Shown: positions 35,725-44,839 of the stretch, piece after piece | Layout of the letters: the number at the start of each line of letters is the position of its first letter | How positions within the stretch are numbered: position 1 is the first letter of the stretch | Assembly (NCBI GenBank): GCA_035524315.1 | Contig: DATKPD010000083.1 | Span: 1 to 64,000, forward strand | Length of the DNA stretch: 64,000 nucleotides | Direction: 5' to 3' | Origin: BOG-938 sp035524315 | GTDB taxonomy: Bacteria; Pseudomonadota; Alphaproteobacteria; Caulobacterales; Caulobacteraceae | Program-made: the position numbers and the translations under genes | The notes under the pieces: model-generated | Seen by the model: only the letters and a program-made list of their open reading frames with translations | Told to the model about the DNA's origin: nothing | Databases searched by the model: none

Positions 35725-36959
35725 CTGGTCACCAGCACCAGATTGCGCACCTGCGGGTAGATCTGGTTCTCCCACTTGCGGCCGGAGAACAGCCCGTAGT
35801 GGCCGACGCCGGGCTGTAGATGATGGCGCTTCAGGTGCGGGCGCAGGCTGGAGCACAGGTCGTGAGCCGCGGCGGTCTGGCCCACGGCGCAGATGTCGTC
35901 GCGCTCGCCCTCGACCGTCAGCAAGGCCGTGCGGTGGATCAGATCGGGCCGCACCCGCCGGCCGCGATGCTCCAGCTGGCCCAGGCCCAGGAGGTCGCGC
36001 TGGAAAATGCGATCGACTGTTTCCAGGAAGAACTCGGCGGTCAGGTCGAGCACTGCGAAATATTCCTTGTAGAAGTCCTGGATCACCGCGGCTTCGTCGT
36101 ACTGTCCGGCCGCCAGCAGGGCCTGCAGCCGCCGGTGCTGGCCGATGTGCCGATCCGGGTTCATCGACATGAAGGCGGTGAGCTGGACAAAGCCCGGATA
36201 GACCCGCCGCCCTGCGCCGGGATGCATGAACGGCACGCTCGAGATCAGGTTCTGCTCGAACCAGCTCATCGGCTTGCTCTGGGCCAGTTCGTTCACCCCC
36301 GTGGGCGCGATGCGGGTGAACACCGGGCCGCCCATCAGGGTCATGGAGCGCGGCTGGCAGGGGTGCTTGTCCTCGGCCATGATCGCCACGGCGGCCAGGG
36401 TCTGCACGCACGGCTGACACACCGCCAGCACGTGGGCGTCCGGCCCGACGTGCTCCAGGAAGCGGATCACATAGTCCACATATTCGTCGAACCCGAAGCG
36501 GCCGGCGTCCAGGGGCACGTCGCGGGCATTGGCCCAGTCGGTGATGTAGACGTCATGGTCCTGCAGCAGGGTTCGCACAGTGGCGCGCAGCAGGGTGGCG
36601 AAATGGCCTGACAGAGGCGCCACCACCAGCATCTTGGGCTGAGCCGCCTGCAGGTCGTCTTTGGCGAAGTGGATCAGGTTGGCGAACGGCAGGCTGAGGG
36701 CGACCGTCTCGCGCACGGCGTGCTCGCGGTTGCCGACCATCACCTTGTCGATGCCAAAGTCGGGCCGTTTGTGTGTGATCTTGGCCCCGGCGGAGACGCT
36801 GAGCCAGGCCAGGAGGTGATTGACCACCGGCAGCTCGCACACGTCCATCATGTCACGCAGCTTGATAGCGCCCTCGGCTGCCGCGCGCAGAGGCGCTAGG
36901 AGGTCGCTAAACGTCTGGTATCCTTGATACATAAGCTGTTGTGGCGTCTTGAACTGCAT
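35721..36959 (-). CDS. phaZ: Intracellular polyhydroxyalkanoate depolymerase
   Basis: Depolymerase of 412 residues that mobilises stored polyhydroxybutyrate. The start MQFKTPQQLMYQGYQTFSD and the segment DVYITDWANARDVPL are typical of PHB depolymerase C/PhaZa1-type proteins. The lipase-box position holds the active-site Cys in LAVCQPCVQTL (Cys181), as in Cupriavidus PhaZa1. Asp and His are expected in EGERDDICAVG and GVGHYGLFSG. No phasin or synthase gene is adjacent. Confidence 0.93.
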   Translation of the reverse strand: MQFKTPQQLMYQGYQTFSDLLAPLRAAAEGAIKLRDMMDVCELPVVNHLLAWLSVSAGAKITHKRPDFGIDKVMVGNREHAVRETVALSLPFANLIHFAKDDLQAAQPKMLVVAPLSGHFATLLRATVRTLLQDHDVYITDWANARDVPLDAGRFGFDEYVDYVIRFLEHVGPDAHVLAVCQPCVQTLAAVAIMAEDKHPCQPRSMTLMGGPVFTRIAPTGVNELAQSKPMSWFEQNLISSVPFMHPGAGRRVYPGFVQLTAFMSMNPDRHIGQHRRLQALLAAGQYDEAAVIQDFYKEYFAVLDLTAEFFLETVDRIFQRDLLGLGQLEHRGRRVRPDLIHRTALLTVEGERDDICAVGQTAAAHDLCSSLRPHLKRHHLQPGVGHYGLFSGRKWENQIYPQVRNLVLVTS

Positions 36960-37065
36960 TCGGCCCTATTCCCGTGGGGGCCATTAGTGCATTAGATGCT
37001 GCGGTGCGTCATCGCTTAATCGCCTCAGGCGAATTCGGGACGTGAATTGAGTGGCGGAGAGGCTT

Positions 37066-37722
37066 ATGGCGCCTGCGGTGCTGACCCTGTCGAGCAAGAC
37101 GTATTCGTCCTGGTCCTTGCGCGGCTGGCTTCTGTGCCGCCTGGCCGGCCTGGACGTCGAAGAGCAGATGGTCTCGATCGACGACCCCGCCAATCGCGCC
37201 GAACTGTTGCTGCTCTCGCCGTCGGTCCTGGTCCCGCGGCTGACGCACCAGGGCTCCAGCGTGTGGGACACGCTGGCGATCGCCGAGTACCTCAATGAGC
37301 TCTATCCCAAGGCGCACATGTATCCGGACGATCCGAAGGCGAGAGCGCACTGCCGATCGATCTGCGGCGAAATCCATTCCGGCTTCACCAACATGCGCTC
37401 GGCCCTGCCGATGAACCTGCGGGCCCGCCCGCACAAGACGCGCATCTTCACCGGGGCCAAGCCCGATATCGCCCGGGTCGAGACCATCTGGCAGGAGTGC
37501 CTGGCTGCCTATGGCGGGCCTTATCTGTTCGGCGAGCGACCGACGGCGGCCGACGCCATGTTCGCCCCGGTCACCCGGCGCTTCCTGACCTATATGGTCG
37601 AGTTGTCCGCGCCGAGCCAAGCCTACTGCGCCACCATCGACCAATGGCCGCCGATGGCCGAATGGATCGCAGCGGCGCTTGAAGAACCCGAGGAACTCGA
37701 GGCGCTCGACGTCGATTTCTAG
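37066..37722 (+). CDS. Glutathione S-transferase
   Basis: Protein of 218 residues with the N-terminal thioredoxin-like GST domain (LTLSSKTYSSWSLRGWLLCRLAGL, SVLVPRLTHQGSSVWDTLAIAEYL, including the cis-Pro and the Ser/Asp glutathione contact) and an all-helical C-terminal domain. The catalytic Ser/Tyr is likely in SKTYSSWS. ATG 37066 has GGAG six bases upstream; a GTG at 37051 is also possible. It is followed after 32 bases by glutathione peroxidase, so the two probably form a thiol-stress pair. Confidence 0.88.
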   Translation: MAPAVLTLSSKTYSSWSLRGWLLCRLAGLDVEEQMVSIDDPANRAELLLLSPSVLVPRLTHQGSSVWDTLAIAEYLNELYPKAHMYPDDPKARAHCRSICGEIHSGFTNMRSALPMNLRARPHKTRIFTGAKPDIARVETIWQECLAAYGGPYLFGERPTAADAMFAPVTRRFLTYMVELSAPSQAYCATIDQWPPMAEWIAAALEEPEELEALDVDF

Positions 37723-37754
37723 GCGCGGCGCCCTGGCGACAAGAGGATACGTCC

Positions 37755-38240
37755 ATGACCACCGTCTACGACTTCGCTCCCGCCGATCCGTCCGGCGCGC
37801 CCCGGCCACTGTCCGAGTTCAAGGGCCAGGCGCTGCTGATCGTCAATGTGGCGTCCAAATGCGGGTTTACGCCCCAGTACGAGGGACTTGAGGCGCTGCA
37901 GCGGGAATACGTGGGACAGGGTTTCCAGGTGCTTGGTTTTCCCTGCAACCAGTTCGGCGCCCAGGAGCCCGGCGACGCCGAGGAGATCGCCAACTTCTGC
38001 AGCCTGACCTACGACGTGACCTTTCCGCTGTTCGCCAAGATCGACGTCAACGGTCCGGGCGCCGACCCGCTCTATGTGTTTCTCAAGCAGGAAAAGCCGG
38101 GTCTGCTCGGGCTGGGCGCGATCAAGTGGAACTTCACCAAGTTCCTCATCGACCGCAGCGGTCAGGTGGCGCAGCGCTTCGCGCCGGCCGACAAGCCGGA
38201 GGCGCTCAAAGGTCGGATCGAGAGCGTGCTGAACGCCTGA
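37755..38240 (+). CDS. Glutathione peroxidase (cysteine type)
   Basis: Peroxidase of 161 residues. The catalytic Cys36 is in LIVNVASKCGFTPQYEGL, replacing selenocysteine; the Gln of the catalytic tetrad is near FPCNQFGAQEPG, and the Trp/Asn pair is in IKWNFTKFLID. GAGGA lies upstream of the ATG. In most bacterial members of this type thioredoxin is the real reductant. Co-directional with the GST gene. Confidence 0.93.
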   Translation: MTTVYDFAPADPSGAPRPLSEFKGQALLIVNVASKCGFTPQYEGLEALQREYVGQGFQVLGFPCNQFGAQEPGDAEEIANFCSLTYDVTFPLFAKIDVNGPGADPLYVFLKQEKPGLLGLGAIKWNFTKFLIDRSGQVAQRFAPADKPEALKGRIESVLNA

Positions 38241-38333
38241 TCGGCTCTGGGATTAAGCCGCCCAGGGCCGCGCAGCCAATGCCGGCGCCGCTCGTTATGC
38301 CAGCGAGACTGAGTCTGGCTGGCGGAGGCTGGG

Positions 38334-39356
38334 TTGGCGCCATCCGAAGTAAAACCGCGTGAGACCGTCCTGGCCCGCTTACGCTCTTGGCTTGGGGCGT
38401 TCGGCGTGGGCATGGCGGTTGGCTTGGGCCTTTCCCTGGCGGATCATCTCAGCATCCGCCGCCCCCCGATCCCGACGCCTAATCCCCCTGTCGCCGCACG
38501 ACCCATCCGTCCATGGCCGTCCTTGCTCAAGCACGCCGCGCTGGCGTTCAACACCGACCGGATTCCCACTGTCGCCGCGGCCGTATCGTTCTTCCTGGTC
38601 CTCGCCTTCGTACCGGCGCTGAGCGCCTTCGTCTCGCTATATGGCCTGGTCACCGACGTGGAGGACGTGCGTCGTTTGACAGCGGCTCTGTCGGGTGTGA
38701 TGCCCGCCGAAGCCATCGCCCTGGTCGGGGCGGAACTGACGCGGCTGGCTGGGGCCGATCACGCCAGCCTGGGACTGGCGTTCTTCATCAGTGTGTCGCT
38801 ATCGATCTGGAGCGCGAGCGCCGGGGTGCGCGCGTTGTTCGACGGGCTTAACGTCGCCTACGAGGCGCACGAGACGCGCGGCTTTCTCGCGTTGAACGCC
38901 ATATCGGTCGCCGCCGCGGCCGCGACGATCGCCTGGGCCGCGATCATGGCCTGGGCGGCGGTCACGATCTCGAACGCGCTGTGCGCCCTGAACCTCGCGC
39001 CGCTCGGAATGGCGCTGCTGTGGGCGGGCGGCTTCGTCATCGCCGCCGCGGCGCTCTCGGCCATGTATCGCTACGCCCCGTGTCGTCCGCGTCCTGCCTG
39101 GCGCTGGACCGCGCCGGGCGGGGTGACCGGCGCGGCGGGATGGATGGCGATGTCGGCGCTGTTTTCCTGGTACGTCGGCAATATCGGCCACTACGACCGA
39201 ACCTATGGTTCGCTTGGGGCCGTCATCGGCTTCCTTACCTGGCTATGGCTCTCGCTGATGGTGGTGCTGTTCGGGGCCGAGTTGAATTCCGAGATAGAGG
39301 CCCGGGCGCGCGCGATACAGGCCAGGGCGGCGCCCGCAAATCCGCCAGCGCCTTGA
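38334..39356 (+). CDS. YihY/BrkB-family inner membrane protein
   Basis: Membrane protein of 340 residues with about six helices. Family features are AAVSFFLVLAFVPALSAFVSLYGLV, SASAGVRALFDGLNVAYE and the C-terminal YGSLGAVIGFLTWLWLSLMVVLFGAELNSEIE. Members are called YihY or BrkB and are of unknown function; they are not RNase BN. The gene starts with TTG (38334), supported by GGAGG six bases upstream; no ATG or GTG gives a comparable start. Confidence 0.9.
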   Translation: MAPSEVKPRETVLARLRSWLGAFGVGMAVGLGLSLADHLSIRRPPIPTPNPPVAARPIRPWPSLLKHAALAFNTDRIPTVAAAVSFFLVLAFVPALSAFVSLYGLVTDVEDVRRLTAALSGVMPAEAIALVGAELTRLAGADHASLGLAFFISVSLSIWSASAGVRALFDGLNVAYEAHETRGFLALNAISVAAAAATIAWAAIMAWAAVTISNALCALNLAPLGMALLWAGGFVIAAAALSAMYRYAPCRPRPAWRWTAPGGVTGAAGWMAMSALFSWYVGNIGHYDRTYGSLGAVIGFLTWLWLSLMVVLFGAELNSEIEARARAIQARAAPANPPAP

Positions 39357-39368
39357 GCCCGGCCTCGA

Positions 39369-39887
39369 CTACGGTTGGCGGTGAAACACCTGGATATTTT
39401 GGTTCTGCGGCGCTTCGGGCGCCCAAGTGATCATCGTGAAAATCTGGCCGTCCGAAGACAGCATGTAGTTGGTATATTCGGTCACCTTGCCCTTGGTGTA
39501 GAAGATCCGAAACAGATTGTGCGAGTCCATTTCGAAGTAAGTGTAGGTCTGCTCGCTAGGCACGCCGCCGACCGTCTGGCACGCCGTGGGATTGTCGCAC
39601 ACATGCGGCTTCTGGTCGGGAATGATGTCCGAAACCCGGTCCGGAGCAGCCTGCGGATACTGAGCGTAGACGTTTATCTGCAGACCCGCCGGCTTGGGCT
39701 TGAACACGAAGCTGAAGGTCGGCGAACGGGTGATGTTGCCGCGGCCCATCCGGGTCAGGGCCGGATCGATCTGCCAGCGGCCGACAAAGCCCGACAGGTC
39801 GCCGCCTGTTTGCGCGTGGGCGAGCGGGGCCGCGACGCCGAGGCCCAGACTGAGTGCGGCGGCCATGCGGGCGAGGCTCTTGGTCAT
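39369..39887 (-). CDS. Secreted protein of unknown function
   Basis: Protein of 172 residues with a clear signal peptide (MTKSLARMAAALSLGLGVAA, cleavage likely after AHA at about residue 25). The mature part starts GGDLSGFVGRWQIDPALTRMGRG and looks like a small beta-rich, lipocalin-like fold with two Cys (VCDNPTACQTV) that may form a disulfide. The pattern GRWQID...LT is common to several secreted unknown proteins. It converges with the BrkB gene. Confidence 0.65.
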   Translation of the reverse strand: MTKSLARMAAALSLGLGVAAPLAHAQTGGDLSGFVGRWQIDPALTRMGRGNITRSPTFSFVFKPKPAGLQINVYAQYPQAAPDRVSDIIPDQKPHVCDNPTACQTVGGVPSEQTYTYFEMDSHNLFRIFYTKGKVTEYTNYMLSSDGQIFTMITWAPEAPQNQNIQVFHRQP

Positions 39888-40050
39888 GCGCTATCCTTTT
39901 TTGAGCCCTGGCCGGCGGATAGGAACGTTCCTAGGCTCGCCTGCCGACCTCAACGCGTTAATCCGGCCAGCGTCGGCGTTCAAGCGTTTCAGTGACTTTT
40001 CGCCGGCACAGACAATTGATAAGCCCAAGGGGCTAGAGCGGAGGAACGCG

Positions 40051-40974
40051 GTGGCCACGAAGACGAATTTCGGCCGACGGGCCGCCCTCGGCCCCATGCT
40101 GGCCGCCGTCGCGACCGTGTCGATGACCGGCCCGGCCGGCGCCCAGCCGACGGGCGGCGATTTCCCGCAAACCTCGCCGGCTGACAGCGCCAGGTTCATA
40201 GCGGCCGCCGACGTCGCGGCGCGGATCAAGGCGGTGTGCGGCGCCAAGCGGTCGGCTGACGGCGCGCTATCTCCGGTCCTGCTGCAAAGCGGCGCCTATA
40301 GCCTGCAGATCGCATGCCCCGCGCGCCTGGCCGGCCAGGCGGGCCAATCGCAGACGCGCCAGTTGTGGCTGCCGATCCGCGGCGAGGCCACGGTCCGGGT
40401 CATCTCCGCCAAGGGCGGCGCACCGCAGGATGTCGTCTTGTCGGCTGGAGACGCCGCCCTGATCCCTGCCGGACCCTCCTATGCCTTTGTCCCCGGCAAG
40501 GGCGCGCCGGTGTTTCTGGCGCTCGGGCCGCTGGTCCCCAGCCCCGCCGAGACGGGCTCAGCCCCGCTGGTGGTCAAGGACATCCCCGGGACGACCGCTC
40601 GCCTGGCCGCGAGCGTCGCCGCTCAGTCCAAGGCCAAGGATCTGATTCATTTGATGCAGGCGCCGTCGCCGCCGCTCAATCTGGAATATCACGCCGCTGT
40701 CGTGCCCGGGGTGCGCACCCACACCAAGGAGGGCGAAATCTTCTTCGTTCTGCAGGGCGCGGGCGCGATGGACGTGGGCGGCCGCCTGGTCAACCCGCAC
40801 CGGGACGGCGACGATCTGGTGGCCGCCTCCAGCACGGGCGGGACTTTGATGGAGCTGAAGGCCGGCGACATCATCGTCATGGCCCCCAACACCGCCTATC
40901 CGATCACGCGGGTGGACGGAAAGCTGGTGCTCCTGTCCTTGCATCTGCCGCGAGCGTCCGTCACGACCCCTTGA
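40051..40974 (+). CDS. Exported double-cupin protein
   Basis: Protein of 307 residues with a twin-arginine-like signal (TNFGRRAALGPMLAAVATVS, cleavage likely after GPAGA). Two cupin-like halves follow: about residues 90-160 (LPIRGEATVRVISA, LSAGDAALIPAGPSYAFVP) and 205-300 (VVPGVRTHTKEGEIFFVLQGAGAMDVGG, LKAGDIIVMAPNTAYPI). The second half keeps the metal-ligand pattern HTHxxxxE. The GTG start has GGAGG six bases upstream. The function is unknown. Confidence 0.78.
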   Translation: MATKTNFGRRAALGPMLAAVATVSMTGPAGAQPTGGDFPQTSPADSARFIAAADVAARIKAVCGAKRSADGALSPVLLQSGAYSLQIACPARLAGQAGQSQTRQLWLPIRGEATVRVISAKGGAPQDVVLSAGDAALIPAGPSYAFVPGKGAPVFLALGPLVPSPAETGSAPLVVKDIPGTTARLAASVAAQSKAKDLIHLMQAPSPPLNLEYHAAVVPGVRTHTKEGEIFFVLQGAGAMDVGGRLVNPHRDGDDLVAASSTGGTLMELKAGDIIVMAPNTAYPITRVDGKLVLLSLHLPRASVTTP

Positions 40975-41032
40975 TACGGCGCGATTGTGCACGCCGCGTG
41001 GCCTCCCGCGCCTGGGTCCGCGCGGCAAGCGG

Positions 41033-41073
41033 CCAGGGATTGAACCTCAAGCGTCACCAGGGATTGAACCTCA
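41033..41073. repeat. Two 17-bp direct repeats upstream of the GH16 gene
   Basis: CCAGGGATTGAACCTCA occurs at 41033-41049 and again at 41057-41073, start to start 24 bases apart, about 60 to 100 bases before the GH16 start. The spacing is not a whole number of helical turns. It may be a local duplication or a paired binding site; nothing else in the window repeats it. Confidence 0.75.
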
Positions 41074-41130
41074 TGGCCGCTCGGTCGCCATCGGGGTAAA
41101 CTCACGGCGCTGAGGGGCCTACAGGAGCGG

Positions 41131-42051
41131 ATGATGACTGCCATACGAACCGCCATCGTGGTGGCCGCGACCCTTACCCTCACCGGTCCGGCGTTCGCCC
41201 TGCCGCCCCCCGGCGGCGGCGCCTGGGACGACAGCCGGGCGGGCGAGCCCATCAATCCCACCGGCGCCGTGGCGCCCGACCTGGCGAACTACAGGCTGAC
41301 CTTCGACGACGAGTTCGATCAGTCTGACATCGTCTGCTACCCGTGGAAGCCGGCCGGTCAACACCGCTGGTACATCCAAGACGGGGCCACCCTGGGCGTG
41401 GCCCTGTCGCAATGCTCCAAGCCCTACGGCGATAACGTTTCAGTCAACGACGGCGTCCTGGCCTTGACGGCGGTGCGTCACAACGGCGTGTGGACCACTG
41501 GCGCGGTCCGCACGCGCGATCCGTCTGGCGAGGGCTTCAGCCAAAAGTACGGCTACTTCGAAGCGCGCATCAAGCTGCCGCCGCCGCCCCTTCCCGGCGT
41601 GGATTTCTGGCCCGCCTTCTGGTTCGTGACCAGTTGGGCGCCCCATCAATCCATCGACGGCACCGAGGTGGACATCCTCGAAAGCTGGTCCCGTTCGTCG
41701 CACGGGCTGAACCAGGTGAGCATTCACGCCTGGCCGGCCAAGACGCCGGATAACGACGTTCCCACCCACCAGCAGGCCAGCAAGCAGACCCCGGTCCCCG
41801 TGTTCGATGGCGCCTGGCACGTGTGGGGCCTTAAGTACACGCCGACGGCTTGGACGGTTTACCTCGATGGCCGCGTGCAGATGACCTATCCGATCACCGG
41901 ACGGGCGGACTATATGCGCCTGCCGATCCATCCGATCCTGGATCTGGCGGTGAAGTCTGACGACAAATCGTCCACCAACGACGCCGCCTACAGCATGTAT
42001 GTCGATTGGGTGCGCATCTACGCCTGCGCCAGCCCCGCATGCCAGGACTGA
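41131..42051 (+). CDS. Secreted glycoside hydrolase family 16 (beta-glucanase-like)
   Basis: Exported enzyme of 306 residues. A signal peptide (MTAIRTAIVVAATLTLTGPAFA) is followed by a single GH16 jelly-roll with LTFDDEFDQSD at its start. The catalytic motif ExDxxE is EVDILE (Glu179 nucleophile, Asp181, Glu184 acid/base), and aromatic subsite residues occur in VDFWPAFWFV. Possible substrates are laminarin-type beta-1,3-glucan or agar/carrageenan-like galactans; the motif without an inserted Met (ExDxxE, not ExDxxxE) favours beta-1,3-1,4 or related glucanases. The first of two tandem ATGs is given; the second (41134) suits AGGAG better. Confidence 0.9.
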   Translation: MMTAIRTAIVVAATLTLTGPAFALPPPGGGAWDDSRAGEPINPTGAVAPDLANYRLTFDDEFDQSDIVCYPWKPAGQHRWYIQDGATLGVALSQCSKPYGDNVSVNDGVLALTAVRHNGVWTTGAVRTRDPSGEGFSQKYGYFEARIKLPPPPLPGVDFWPAFWFVTSWAPHQSIDGTEVDILESWSRSSHGLNQVSIHAWPAKTPDNDVPTHQQASKQTPVPVFDGAWHVWGLKYTPTAWTVYLDGRVQMTYPITGRADYMRLPIHPILDLAVKSDDKSSTNDAAYSMYVDWVRIYACASPACQD

Positions 42052-42220
42052 CGAGGCGCACGCAGAGCCTGGCCGCCTCGACCGGCTAAAGCGAAAGCCG
42101 CCTGGAGATGCGCGGCCGAAGCCGCGCGGTGGGCCCGCGCGACCTCGGTCGGGCTTGCAACTTTTAGAGAATTATTAAGCGCGATACCCCCTCAATGAGA
42201 AAAACGGGGAGGGTAACGGC

Positions 42221-44716
42221 GTGCTTCACGCGACATATTCAGAGGAAGACCGTATCGCGGAAGTTCGTAGGTTCGATTTTCTTTACGATGCAAAGAAAGA
42301 AGAATTGAATCGCATTTGCATCATCGCGAATAAGCTGTTGCGGGGGAATGCGGTCTCGATCGTCCTCGTGGATCAATTCAACGCCAACATCCTGTCGACA
42401 GATGGTTCCTCGGTCAGCACGCTGCCGAAAGAACACGCCTCGTCGACGAGGCCCGTGGAAATGGGCCAGTTCGTGGAGATCGAGGATCTTACGCAAATCC
42501 CGGCCTGGCACGTGGGCAAGCGGCAATATAGGCACTTCGCCGGCCGGCCTCTGGCGCCGACGCCGGGATTGACCGTGGGGGCGCTGGCGCTGTTTACGCG
42601 GGAATCCCGCCGCCTGACCCAGGACGAAAAGCAGACCCTGGCCGATCTTGCGCGCGTGGTCGAGGACCAGATGCGCCTGTTTCTGGTCAGCCAGGAGTTG
42701 CGTGCGCGTGAGGTGGCGCTCGCGCGGGCCAAGGAGGAAGCCGAGGCGGCCAACCTGGCCAAGAGCCAGTTTCTCGCCAACATGAGCCACGAGGTGCGCA
42801 CGCCGATGAACGGGATCATCGGCATGAACGCCTTGCTGCTGCGCACGCCCTTGACGCCCGACCAGCACAAGTTCGCCGAGGCGGTGCGTGTTTCGGCCGA
42901 CTGCCTGCTGGGCATCATCAACGACATCCTCGACATCTCCAAGATGGAGGCCGGCAAGGTCGACTTGGAGGAGATGGATTTCTCCCTGGAAACTGTGGTC
43001 GAGGACGTGGTGGAGTTGATCTCGCCCCGCGCGGTCGAAAAGTCGCTCGACGTCGCGGCTTATGTCGATGAGGGAGCCCGCCGGATTTTTCGCGGCGATC
43101 CCACGCGCCTGCGCCAGATCCTGCTCAATCTGGTGTCCAACGCGGTCAAATTCACCGAACGGGGCTTCGTGTCGGTCGAAGCGCGGTCCCAGCTCTTGGA
43201 CAGCGGCCTGACGCGATTGCACATCTCGGTGCAGGATACCGGCATAGGCATCGACCCCCAAGCCAGAGGGCGACTGTTCGAGAAGTTCCATCAAGCGGAC
43301 GGATCGATCACCCGCCGTTTCGGCGGCACGGGACTGGGGTTGTCGATCTGTCGCGAATTGGTGGCGCTGATGAAGGGGCGGATCGGCGTGGACGGTTCAC
43401 CGGCCGGCGGATCGTGCTTCTGGTTCGAGATCGATCTGCCGCAAAGCCAGTCGGCGACCATCGTCGAACGACCTGTGCGTGCGCTGACCGGCGTGCGTAT
43501 CCTCGTGATCGACGACATCGAGGTTAACCGTAACATCTTCGTCCGGCAGCTCCAGGCCGAGGGCGCCATCCTGGCTGAGGCCTCAGGCGGCGGGGCAGGG
43601 TTGGCGGCGATCGCTCAGGCCGAGCAGGAAGGCCGGCCCTACGATATCGTCCTGCTGGACCACATGATGCCGGACCTGGCTGGGGACATGGTCGCCCAAT
43701 TGGTGCGGGCGCGCACCGATTGGCGCCAACCGCGGCTGGTGCTGGCCTCGTCCATGGGCATGCCGCTCGATCCGGCGCGCGCGGCTCAAGTGCGGCTGGA
43801 CGCGATGCTGACCAAGCCTGTGCGGCACGCCGCCCTGATCGAATGCCTGGGCAAGCTGTGCGGCGACGGGCCCGCGGAGCCCGGGGTCGCCCCGGAGCCC
43901 GCGCGCGCCAAGACGCGGATTGGCGTTGGCCCCGACCATCGGGCTCACTCAATCCTGTTGGCGGAAGACAACGAGATCAACGCCCTGCTGGCTGTGACTC
44001 TGCTGGAAGAAGCGGGCTACACGGTGGAATGCGCTCGCAACGGCGCTGAAGCGCTGGCCGCCGTGCGCGCTCGACCGTTCGACCTGATCCTGATGGACGT
44101 GCAGATGCCGGTGATGGATGGGCTTGAGGCCACGCGCGCCATTCGCGCCCTGGGCGAGCCAGCGTCGCGTACGCCGATTGTTTCCATGACCGCCAACGCA
44201 ATGGCGCGGGATCGCGACGCCTGCCGCGAGGCGGGCATGGACGACTTCGTCGACAAGCCGATCAATCCGGAAGCCTTCCTCCGGGTGATCGCCCGATACC
44301 TCGAGCCCGACGGCGCCGTTTCCGGCGCGAACCCGATCCGTGGGCGCCCCGCCGAGGTCGATTTTGACATCGAGCAGTACTCGGCGCTGTCCAAACTCCT
44401 ACCGGCGGCGAAGTTCGAGGCCGTGGTGCACGCCTACCTGAAAGCCGCGCCCGGCCGCGTCGATCAGCTCGAAGCGTTGCTGGCCGACAAAAACTTGGTC
44501 GCCGCCGCGATGGAAGCCCACGACATCAAAGGATCGTCCGGCAATGTCGGGGCGCGCCGCGTTCAACACGTGAGCAGCCTGATCGAGATCGCCTGTAACC
44601 GGGGCGACCTCGCCGCGACGTCAGACCTTGTCGCCGACCTCAGCGAAGCCACCCGCGCAGCCTGCGCGCGGATCGTGGATCTCGTGGCTAACCGCAAGGC
44701 CGGCGCGGCGGCCTGA
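42221..44716 (+). CDS. Hybrid sensor histidine kinase (GAF-HisKA-HATPase-REC-REC-HPt)
   Basis: Soluble multidomain kinase of 831 residues without membrane helices. Order: GAF-like sensor (about 10-150), short coiled coil, HisKA with FLANMSHEVRTPMNG (His190), HATPase (about 230-410), a receiver with Asp480 (VLLDHMMPDLAG), a second receiver with Asp626 (LILMDVQMPVMDG) and a C-terminal HPt with His767 (AHDIKGSSGN). This allows a full internal phosphorelay. No response regulator gene is next to it, so the output is encoded elsewhere. GTG start with GGAGGG upstream. Confidence 0.94.
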   Translation: MLHATYSEEDRIAEVRRFDFLYDAKKEELNRICIIANKLLRGNAVSIVLVDQFNANILSTDGSSVSTLPKEHASSTRPVEMGQFVEIEDLTQIPAWHVGKRQYRHFAGRPLAPTPGLTVGALALFTRESRRLTQDEKQTLADLARVVEDQMRLFLVSQELRAREVALARAKEEAEAANLAKSQFLANMSHEVRTPMNGIIGMNALLLRTPLTPDQHKFAEAVRVSADCLLGIINDILDISKMEAGKVDLEEMDFSLETVVEDVVELISPRAVEKSLDVAAYVDEGARRIFRGDPTRLRQILLNLVSNAVKFTERGFVSVEARSQLLDSGLTRLHISVQDTGIGIDPQARGRLFEKFHQADGSITRRFGGTGLGLSICRELVALMKGRIGVDGSPAGGSCFWFEIDLPQSQSATIVERPVRALTGVRILVIDDIEVNRNIFVRQLQAEGAILAEASGGGAGLAAIAQAEQEGRPYDIVLLDHMMPDLAGDMVAQLVRARTDWRQPRLVLASSMGMPLDPARAAQVRLDAMLTKPVRHAALIECLGKLCGDGPAEPGVAPEPARAKTRIGVGPDHRAHSILLAEDNEINALLAVTLLEEAGYTVECARNGAEALAAVRARPFDLILMDVQMPVMDGLEATRAIRALGEPASRTPIVSMTANAMARDRDACREAGMDDFVDKPINPEAFLRVIARYLEPDGAVSGANPIRGRPAEVDFDIEQYSALSKLLPAAKFEAVVHAYLKAAPGRVDQLEALLADKNLVAAAMEAHDIKGSSGNVGARRVQHVSSLIEIACNRGDLAATSDLVADLSEATRAACARIVDLVANRKAGAAA

Positions 44717-44839
44717 CGGCTTGCCGGGCCGCGTCGCCCTTCCTTTTTCAACCGCTCACGACCTAGTGGGTGGAAGCCGCCGCCAACCACGCCTATCCTG
44801 CCCTCTCGATTGCGCCGGCGATTTGAACGAGGGTTCAAA

